Source: Methanomassiliicoccales archaeon
GTDB taxonomy: Archaea > Thermoplasmatota > Thermoplasmata > Methanomassiliicoccales > JACIVX01
Direction of reading: 5' to 3'
Assembly: GCA_028682925.1 (NCBI GenBank)
Contig: JAJRAG010000070.1
Span: 1-13,148, forward strand
Length of the DNA stretch: 13,148 nucleotides
Both the position numbers and the translations under genes were made by a program. Below the pieces are notes generated by a model that searched no databases, was not told where the DNA came from, and saw only the letters and a program-made list of their open reading frames with translations. Position 1 is the first letter of the stretch; each line of letters begins with the position of its first letter. Shown piece by piece: positions 7,551-13,148 of the stretch.

Positions 7551-7554
7551 GAGG
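7551..7554 (+). promoter_or_regulatory. Ribosome-binding site deciding the ftsZ start
   Basis: GAGG, with a 9-base spacer before the ATG at 7564, falls inside the short predicted leader. It favours 7564 over the leaderless alternative at 7549. Confidence 0.45.
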
Positions 7555-7563
7555 GATGCACTC

Positions 7564-8733
7564 ATGGTGAATTCATTAGTGAAACATGCGTTGGCCGTGA
7601 CCAAGGAGGCGGATCAGAAGCCGGCTCCCAAAGTGGAGCAGGAGTCCTCCGAGGTTGATGAGGAACTTAAGAAGATTGCCGCCCAGATGGACGTCACCAT
7701 AAAGATTATTGGCTGCGGCGGAGGGGGATCGAACACGATCAATCGCTGCGTCGATGCCGGCATAAGCGGTGCTCAGCTTTGTGCCATAAACACTGACGCC
7801 AAGCACTTGCTGACTATCAGGGCCCCGAAGAAGATCTTGATAGGAAGGACGACGACGAGGGGGCTGGGAGCCGGTGCGATACCCGAGGTCGGGGAGCAAG
7901 CCGCTCACGAGAACGACATCGAGATAAGGAGTTTTCTGCAAGGCTCGACTATCGTATTTGTCACTGCAGGCATGGGCGGTGGCACTGGGACGGGGTCTGC
8001 GCACTATGTCGCCAGGATCGCGAAAGATCAGATTCAAGCTCTCACAATCGGCGTCGTGACACTTCCGTTCAAGGCCGAAGGCACGATTAGGATGGAGAAC
8101 GCCGTCACAGGTCTCGACAAGCTCAGAAGGATATGCGATACCACGATCGTGATCCCGAACGACAAACTATTGGAGCTGGTCCCGAAACTGCCAATCGATG
8201 CTGCATTCAAGGTCGCCGACGAGGTTCTTATGCAGACAATGAAGGGACTGACCGAAATAATAACGAAACCTGGTCTGGTCAACTTGGACTACAGCGACAT
8301 TCAGACCGTCATGAGGGAAGGCGGCATCTCCTTCGTGGGCATCGGTGAGGCTGACAAGGATACTGACAATCGTGTCGATGCAGCGGTGAAGGAAGCTCTG
8401 ACGTCCCCCCTATTAGGAGAGATAGACCTCAAGGATGCAAAAGGGGCTCTCATAAGAGTTGTCGGTGGGCCAGATATGACCGTCGGTGAAGCACAGAAGG
8501 CAGCGGAGATTGTCACGAACAGCGTTAACGACAGGGCTCGAATAATATGGGGTTGCTCAATTGAGCCCGAGTTGGAGGGATCGATCAAGGTGCTGCTGAT
8601 AGTGACGGGTGCTCGATCCAAATACATGCTCGGCAAGTCGGACACCAATTACGACAGGCTGGGCGAGAACGTAGGCTCGGCTGCAAGGGGTCGCCGCTCA
8701 GGCTCGGACGACGGCATCGATTTCGTGCGCTGA
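7564..8733 (+). CDS. ftsZ: Cell division GTPase FtsZ
   Basis: Tubulin-like GTPase that polymerises at mid-cell into the division ring. In the 389-residue form starting at ATG 7564, the nucleotide site is GCGGGGSNT (50-58), NTDAKHL (76-82) and the tubulin signature GGGTGTG (138-144). The catalytic T7 synergy loop is NLDYSD (240-245), and the C-terminal core runs to about 350. A short linker then leads to a terminal GIDFVR, probably the peptide that binds a membrane anchor such as SepF. The N-terminus MVNSLVKHAL resembles the start of archaeal FtsZ1-type proteins as I remember them, which also supports this start. The alternative ATG at 7549 adds five residues. The gene has its own promoter and converges on the PP-loop gene with a 61-base gap lacking a clear terminator. 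All polymerisation and GTPase motifs look intact. Confidence 0.95.
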   Translation: MVNSLVKHALAVTKEADQKPAPKVEQESSEVDEELKKIAAQMDVTIKIIGCGGGGSNTINRCVDAGISGAQLCAINTDAKHLLTIRAPKKILIGRTTTRGLGAGAIPEVGEQAAHENDIEIRSFLQGSTIVFVTAGMGGGTGTGSAHYVARIAKDQIQALTIGVVTLPFKAEGTIRMENAVTGLDKLRRICDTTIVIPNDKLLELVPKLPIDAAFKVADEVLMQTMKGLTEIITKPGLVNLDYSDIQTVMREGGISFVGIGEADKDTDNRVDAAVKEALTSPLLGEIDLKDAKGALIRVVGGPDMTVGEAQKAAEIVTNSVNDRARIIWGCSIEPELEGSIKVLLIVTGARSKYMLGKSDTNYDRLGENVGSAARGRRSGSDDGIDFVR

Positions 8734-8794
8734 CTTGGGGGCATTCGGGTCTTGCGTCGGACCTGATGTAGTCTGGTAGGCGAATCTACTAGCA

Positions 8795-10735
8795 TCAGAA
8801 CTCGAACGCGGAGTCGCCGAAGCTGATAGCAGGGCATGGTTCGATGCAACTCCCACAGTGCTTGCACTTGGAGGTCGCCACGCGGATCCGGTCCTTCTGC
8901 AGCGAGAGTGCACCCTGGTCGCATCTTGCGACACAGACTCCGCATCCGACGCATTCCATGGCCTTGACCACGGCTTTGCGCACCTTTTCTACTTTTTCTC
9001 TTACATCTTCAGGACTGGAACCCTTAGCGATGAGAACGCCTTCCTTGAAAATCCTCATTCCATCAAGTAGGCACCAACCCTCTTTGTCGTTCAACTCCAC
9101 CGCTCCTATGATTGCAAGGACATTAGCCACTCTTTCTATGTCGAGAGATCGATTAAACGCTCCCTCGATTGTATATCCCTGGATGCACGGTGAGAATCCG
9201 TTCTGCATATGAAGAATCATACCAGTTCCTCTTCCACTGTCATCTTCCGTTCCGGCATCTCTGATTGCCATGACGTCTTCCACAGAACCCAGTCTCTTTA
9301 TCTCATCTCTCACAGAAGCTGGGACTTTCTTCCATCGCCATAGGGCGAGTTCGAGCCACTTCTCCGACAATCCTTTCGACTTCGCATAGTCTTCCAAGTA
9401 CTCGTTCCATCTATCGAACATACGGCATGCCGATTCGGCTAATCTGAGTTCCGCCAGATCCGATGCGGGACAGAGGTAACATCCGATTCTATCCAATCCT
9501 CTATCGTACCAAACGTTGTGACTCTCCCCTTTCGAGAAGATGTACAACCAAACGTGAAGCGCAGTCCAGTCCTGTATTGGAGATGCACCAACTTGTCCGG
9601 GGGTCCATGGATTGTTCCAAACTTTCGGCTTGCTGGATCTCTGCTCTGACTCGTATCTCCTCTGCCCGATGAATGAGAGGACCCCATCAGGAAAATGGTC
9701 AAGAATCATCTTTACCGTCGGGCCCAATTTGTTCGTCTTGCAGCACCATCTATAGTCCCTTCCGGGGGGACCGAAGAGACTCAAGTTGTCAAAGAAGGCT
9801 CCTTCGGGAGCTTTCTCGACTATGAGATCGAGATTGTGTCTCGTGGCCACATCGACAACGTGATCGACTGTCTCGGGGAACTCCAGCCCAGTATCAAGGA
9901 ACAGTATTGGGAAATGATATCCAGCATCGAGACAGAGCAGCAAGGTTGCCAGACTGTCCTTTCCTCCCGAAAATGAGACGACGGCCGGAAGGTCATATTT
10001 GACCTTGACATCTCTTATGAATCGAATTGCCTCGTCAAGCCTCCTATTGATCACATCTGAATTTGCCCTAATGACGTCTTTCCATGCGTGGGGGCCCGCT
10101 TTGCGGACGTGCTCGCTGGGTTCGCCAGTCCATCTGGACTTGACTGCGAGGCCTTTCGTGGCGCGGCACATCTGATCATTCGACATCCTTGCCGCACCCG
10201 TCGCGATGGCCTTATGATTGCTCGTGAGAACAATCACCTCATCCCCAGGTTGAATTGTTCCACCTATCTCGAGAACTCCCGGTGCCATAAGGTTCAATCC
10301 ATTCGAGGCAATCGCATCAACGGCTCCATCATCTGCGAGGACGTATCCTTTGGTCACCTTCTCTTGGATTCTCCTCGCCCCAGACAGCCTCAATAGGAGC
10401 TTCCAACCTCTTCCGATGTCGTAGCGTAGGGTGCCGATGACTTCGCCATCCAATATGATTTCGTCCATCCTGTCAAGAGCGGGGATTTTATTCATGAGCG
10501 CGATTTGACCATCTGGAAACATGCATTCGCCACACTTGTCTCCAAACTGTTGATTGATGATTTCCCTCAGAAGTCGGATGTTTGCTTCAAATGCTGGCCT
10601 GATGTCTCCTGGCGGTGTCAAAGCGACCGGTTCAGCTTTCTCTCCACAGATGCAGCATTTCCCGTTTTCAAGAATGGGCAGGTTGCAGGTCCTGCACCAA
10701 CATAGATGCATCTTCCCCAATCGAACCAAGCCCAT
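8795..10735 (-). CDS. PAPS-reductase-like PP-loop protein with zinc ribbon, PUA and ferredoxin domains
   Basis: A 646-residue multidomain protein. In order: a zinc-ribbon-like start (C12, C14, C17, C27, C28, C30; a further CxxC at C68/C71); a pre-PUA region (about 45-130); a PUA-like RNA-binding domain (about 130-195, APGVLEIGGTIQPGDEVIVL); a PAPS-reductase-type PP-loop domain (about 235-440) with SGGKDS at 256-261, C331-C332 in WCCKTNK and C419/C422 in GCYLCP; an unassigned alpha/beta segment (about 500-590); and a ferredoxin with two 4Cys motifs (C595, C598, C601, C605 and C624, C627, C630, C634). The PP-loop adenylates a substrate using ATP, and the CC...CxxC cysteines could hold a [4Fe-4S] cluster as in APS reductases. 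The ECG(I/L)H catalytic tail of those enzymes is absent. The function may be sulfur-compound reduction or RNA thiolation. ATG 10735 fits a TATA box 26-28 bp upstream, so the message is probably leaderless. Confidence 0.85.
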   Translation of the reverse strand: MGLVRLGKMHLCWCRTCNLPILENGKCCICGEKAEPVALTPPGDIRPAFEANIRLLREIINQQFGDKCGECMFPDGQIALMNKIPALDRMDEIILDGEVIGTLRYDIGRGWKLLLRLSGARRIQEKVTKGYVLADDGAVDAIASNGLNLMAPGVLEIGGTIQPGDEVIVLTSNHKAIATGAARMSNDQMCRATKGLAVKSRWTGEPSEHVRKAGPHAWKDVIRANSDVINRRLDEAIRFIRDVKVKYDLPAVVSFSGGKDSLATLLLCLDAGYHFPILFLDTGLEFPETVDHVVDVATRHNLDLIVEKAPEGAFFDNLSLFGPPGRDYRWCCKTNKLGPTVKMILDHFPDGVLSFIGQRRYESEQRSSKPKVWNNPWTPGQVGASPIQDWTALHVWLYIFSKGESHNVWYDRGLDRIGCYLCPASDLAELRLAESACRMFDRWNEYLEDYAKSKGLSEKWLELALWRWKKVPASVRDEIKRLGSVEDVMAIRDAGTEDDSGRGTGMILHMQNGFSPCIQGYTIEGAFNRSLDIERVANVLAIIGAVELNDKEGWCLLDGMRIFKEGVLIAKGSSPEDVREKVEKVRKAVVKAMECVGCGVCVARCDQGALSLQKDRIRVATSKCKHCGSCIEPCPAISFGDSAFEF

Positions 10736-10759
10736 GAACCTTGCGAGTGGGCAATTTCG

Positions 10760-10767
10760 TATTAATA
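10760..10767 (-). promoter_or_regulatory. TATA box for the PP-loop/ferredoxin gene
   Basis: TATTAATA is centred 28 bases upstream of the first base of ATG 10735. It predicts a start within about two bases of that codon, hence a leaderless message. This spacing decides the translation start. The 10736-10873 gap is a divergent promoter region shared with the aminotransferase gene. Confidence 0.5.
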
Positions 10768-10839
10768 CTATTCCACCACCACACAGGCGACCTCGTTGAA
10801 GGTGTGTGTCCAAAACCGCACTTTGGGGATGCTTAGAAG

Positions 10840-10847
10840 TTAAATAA
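10840..10847 (+). promoter_or_regulatory. TATA box for the aminotransferase gene
   Basis: TTAAATAA, in the AT-rich run 10840-10853, predicts a start near 10870. That is about four bases before the ATG at 10874, so the message should be essentially leaderless. No Shine-Dalgarno sequence is present. Confidence 0.55.
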
Positions 10848-10873
10848 TTAAAACGCGGTCTCATTCGCGTAAT

Positions 10874-12064
10874 ATGAAGGCGACCAGGCGTTCTATGTCC
10901 GTCAGCTATGCAATTCGCGAATTCCTTGTACCAGCGAAGAAACTGGAGAATGAAGGGATCGAGGTAATCAAACTTCACATAGGCGATCCGAACAAATACG
11001 ATTTCAAGACTCCGAAGCACGTTAGGGAAGCTCTCTGCAAAGCGGTGGAGGAATGCGACAATGGTTATGCGGAATCGGAAGGATACATGGGGCTTAGGAA
11101 AGCGATAGTCGATCGCGAGAAGGAGAAGAATCAGATCGACGTGGAAGTCAATGATGTGATCGTGACTGCAGGCGTCACTGAAGCCATCCAGATGCTGGTT
11201 GCCGCTATGATTGAGCCCGGTGATGAGCTACTAGTTCCGGGCCCAGGTTATCCGACGTATCCTGAATTTACTTCGTTTTTTGGCGGTCGACCAATTTCAT
11301 ATAGGACCGATGAGAGTAGCAATTGGCAACCCGACGTCGATGATATCCGCAAGAAGATCACTCCGAGGACCAAGGCTCTAGTTGTAATCAACCCAAACAA
11401 CCCAACTGGGGCCGTGTATCCTGGGAAAACACTGAAGGACCTAGCCGATATAGCGGGGGAGCACGATTTGCTTCTGATATCCGATGAGATCTATGATCTT
11501 ATGACGTTTGATGGAGTGCACAATTCTCCCTCCACTCTGGCCCCTGATATTCCAATGGTGATCTTGAACGGATTCTCGAAGGTCGACCTTCTACCTGGAT
11601 GGCGATTGGGGTATGCGGTTTTCAGAGATTCGCACGATGAGCTCAAGGACATAAAAGAAGGAGTGATGAGACAGTTGAGGCTTAGATTGTCTGCGAACTA
11701 CCCTTGCCAGATGGCAATGAGCGTGGCACTCAAGGGTCCTCAGGATCACCACGAAGAGATTAGAGTCAAGCTACGCGAGAGGGCCGAGTTCGCCTTCAAG
11801 AGATTGAACTCAATCCCAGGAATCAGCACGACAAAACCTCGAGGCGCCTTCTACATTTTCCCTCGATACCAGTCGAAGCGCTGGAAGGACGACAGAGAAT
11901 TTGTACTGGATGTTCTAAACTACGCGCACTTGCTCGTCGTCCCAGGTTCAGGGTTTGGGGATGAATATGGGAAAGGGCACTTCCGTTTGGTCTTCCTACC
12001 TGATATTGACACCCTAGGCAGAGCCTTTGACGCACTGGCGGATTTCATGAGGGACTATTCTTGA
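10874..12064 (+). CDS. Class I/II PLP-dependent aminotransferase, AlaT/AspC-like
   Basis: A 396-residue fold-type I aminotransferase that moves an amino group between an amino acid and a 2-oxo acid, typically with glutamate/2-oxoglutarate as one pair. Seen in the sequence: HIGDPN (35-40) near the N-terminus; the GYAESEGYMGLRKAI (64-78) substrate segment; NPNNPTG (173-179) with N176; SDEIY (203-207) with D204 contacting the PLP ring nitrogen; the PLP-binding K236 in GFSKVDLLPGWRLGY; R244; and R371 in HFRLVF, which binds the substrate carboxylate. Length is normal for the family. The PGWRLGY context is seen in alanine, aspartate and related archaeal enzymes. The amino-acid specificity cannot be read from the sequence. 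It converges on the glutamate synthase gene with a 26-base gap, a pairing that fits glutamate-dependent nitrogen transfer. Confidence 0.92.
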   Translation: MKATRRSMSVSYAIREFLVPAKKLENEGIEVIKLHIGDPNKYDFKTPKHVREALCKAVEECDNGYAESEGYMGLRKAIVDREKEKNQIDVEVNDVIVTAGVTEAIQMLVAAMIEPGDELLVPGPGYPTYPEFTSFFGGRPISYRTDESSNWQPDVDDIRKKITPRTKALVVINPNNPTGAVYPGKTLKDLADIAGEHDLLLISDEIYDLMTFDGVHNSPSTLAPDIPMVILNGFSKVDLLPGWRLGYAVFRDSHDELKDIKEGVMRQLRLRLSANYPCQMAMSVALKGPQDHHEEIRVKLRERAEFAFKRLNSIPGISTTKPRGAFYIFPRYQSKRWKDDREFVLDVLNYAHLLVVPGSGFGDEYGKGHFRLVFLPDIDTLGRAFDALADFMRDYS

Positions 12065-12090
12065 TCGTTTCATATCGCGCCAGACGACCG

Positions 12091-13148
12091 TCAAGCATCG
12101 AACTTCTCCCAGGACTCCGGGAATGATCTCTCCAGTCCGGCAAGCTTTGCCCCAGTCATTGCAGCGGTGTTCAGATCTAGCGCTCTGATATCATCTATCG
12201 TTATCGTGCGAAGATTGTCGTGGCCAGAGAGCATGGCCAATATCTTAAGCTCCTCCGCACATGCGCCCACAAAATTCGCAAGTCGCCGCGACGCGTACTC
12301 GACGTCGATGCAGACCCGGAACTTCGGATCCTGGGTCGCAAGGCCGTAGTGGCATGCACCTTTGTGGCAGGACATACAACTCCTGCATCCAAGAGCGATT
12401 TCTGCTGCTGTCCCAAAGCCTATCGCATCGGCACCTAGCGCTATTGCCTTGTACGCGTCTGCACCGTTCCTCATGCCTCCGAGAGCGATTAGCTTCACCC
12501 TACCCTTCAATCCAAGGTCCCTGAGCGCCTTCGCTGATTGTCTGATGCATGCTATTGTCGGTATGCCCGCGTTCTGGGTGACGATGTCCGGGGACGCACC
12601 TGTTCCTCCTACCATCCCATCGATGGAGATCGCATCCGCTCCAGCCTCAGCTGCAATGTAGGTGTCCTCGTATGGCCTCGCAGGTCCAAGTTTAAACATA
12701 ATCGGTTTTTCGTGACTAGTCAAATCCCTGAGGATTTCCACCTGAGTCCTCAAGTCACTCGAGTTCTCTATGTCGTAGTGTCGGCAGGGCGAAAGAGCGT
12801 CTGTTCCAATAGGTATCCCCCTGACTTTCGCCACGTCCAGAGTGACCTTCTTACCGAGGAGATGTCCCCCCATGCCTGGCTTGGCGCCTTGTCCAATCTT
12901 GATCTCAATTGCATCGGAGGCGAGCAAGTAATCGAGCGAGACTCCCCATCTCCCAGTGGACCACTGCACCACGAGATTCCCTCCTGGTGTCCATCTCCTG
13001 ATACCTTTCTTGGAGGCTCTGGGACTTTCATATCCATGTGTCATCATAGCTTCACCTGGGAACATGCCCCCTTCACCAGTGTTTGCAATGATCCCGAGTC
13101 TAGCGGCCGCGACGGCGTAGGCCATTTTGCCCTCCTTCGATATCGCTC
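12091..13148 (-). CDS. Glutamate synthase FMN/Fe-S domain protein (GltB2-like), 5' end beyond the window
   Basis: The C-terminal part of an archaeal-type glutamate synthase large-subunit core, the (beta/alpha)8 FMN domain that reduces 2-iminoglutarate to glutamate. The frame stays open to the right edge. Codons just before the ATG at 13125 encode AISKEGK, which matches the family motif SFGAISKEAK before NTGEGG, so the gene clearly continues outside and 13125 is not its start. Counting from that Met: NTGEGG (15-20), IEIKIGQGAKPGMGG (73-87), SPCRHYDIE (112-120), SIDGMVGGTGASP (167-179), ALGGMRNGADAYKAIALGAD (214-233), and the iron-sulfur cysteines C247, C250, C253 and C258 in the CRSCMSCHKGACHYGLATQ block. 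In archaea the amidotransferase, FMN and C-terminal domains are often separate genes. The missing N-terminus may carry a ferredoxin domain, which cannot be seen here. Confidence 0.92.
   Translation of the reverse strand, partial: AISKEGKMAYAVAAARLGIIANTGEGGMFPGEAMMTHGYESPRASKKGIRRWTPGGNLVVQWSTGRWGVSLDYLLASDAIEIKIGQGAKPGMGGHLLGKKVTLDVAKVRGIPIGTDALSPCRHYDIENSSDLRTQVEILRDLTSHEKPIMFKLGPARPYEDTYIAAEAGADAISIDGMVGGTGASPDIVTQNAGIPTIACIRQSAKALRDLGLKGRVKLIALGGMRNGADAYKAIALGADAIGFGTAAEIALGCRSCMSCHKGACHYGLATQDPKFRVCIDVEYASRRLANFVGACAEELKILAMLSGHDNLRTITIDDIRALDLNTAAMTGAKLAGLERSFPESWEKFDA

Noticed and set aside
7501..7563. TTG start for ftsZ at 7501
   Set aside because: The near-consensus TATA box at 7520-7527 lies inside this extension. 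The predicted transcript begins near 7549, so the TTG would not be transcribed from that promoter.
10736..11020. 95-residue N-terminal extension of the minus-strand PP-loop protein
   Set aside because: It runs antisense through the aminotransferase start and across both divergent promoters, looks unlike any domain, and the TATA box at 10760-10767 fits ATG 10735.
13123..13140. GGAGG plus ATG at 13125 as a true start of the glutamate synthase gene
   Set aside because: It looks like a good ribosome-binding site, but the codons upstream encode AISKEGK, part of the conserved family motif preceding NTGEGG. The frame continues past the window edge.
1..13148. CRISPR array, tRNA, rRNA, insertion sequence or phage genes
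   Set aside because: No regularly spaced repeats, cloverleaf sequence, transposase motif or terminal inverted repeats were found by eye. The gaps are short promoter or 3' regions.

Overview
This looks like an archaeal chromosome segment, most likely a Thermoplasmata-type euryarchaeote (phylum Thermoplasmatota). The phylum is inferred from gene content and no search was run. The archaeal signs are an archaeal-type methionyl-tRNA synthetase with two zinc knuckles and a fused C-terminal tRNA-binding domain, an archaeal FtsZ, a Roadblock/LC7 protein, a stand-alone FMN-domain glutamate synthase, heavy AGG/AGA arginine use, and TATA-like boxes about 26 bp before probable transcription starts. The window is nearly all coding: eight complete genes, plus one cut by the right edge. 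No gap exceeds 300 bases. I saw no rRNA, tRNA, CRISPR array, insertion sequence or phage gene.

Left part (1-5590): a cytosolic Lon-family protease on the minus strand (106-2493) is divergent from metG on the plus strand (2712-4928). metG overlaps a PHP-family phosphoesterase gene by an ATGA junction (4925-5587). The Lon protein keeps the Ser-Lys protease dyad, but its Walker A and Walker B motifs are degenerate. MetRS carries an extra C-terminal segment that looks like a decayed second copy of its OB-fold domain.

Middle part (5590-8735): a Roadblock/LC7 gene (minus) converges on the PHP gene with a 5-bp gap. It is divergent from an unrecognised helical, HEAT-like protein (6222-7376). A two-hairpin, T-tract terminator region separates that gene from ftsZ, whose TATA box places the true start well inside the longest open frame. 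This is a possible GTPase, cytoskeleton or division neighbourhood, by context only.

Right part (8795-13148): a 646-residue minus-strand protein joins a zinc ribbon, a PUA-like domain, a PAPS-reductase-type PP-loop domain with CC...CxxC cysteines, an unassigned domain and a 2x[4Fe-4S] ferredoxin. It lacks the ECG(I/L)H catalytic tail of true APS/PAPS reductases and is the best candidate here for under-described biochemistry, possibly redox-linked RNA sulfuration. It is divergent from a class I aminotransferase (10874-12064). A GltB2-like glutamate synthase FMN domain (from 12091, running off the right edge) converges on the aminotransferase. Together these two suggest glutamate-centred nitrogen metabolism.
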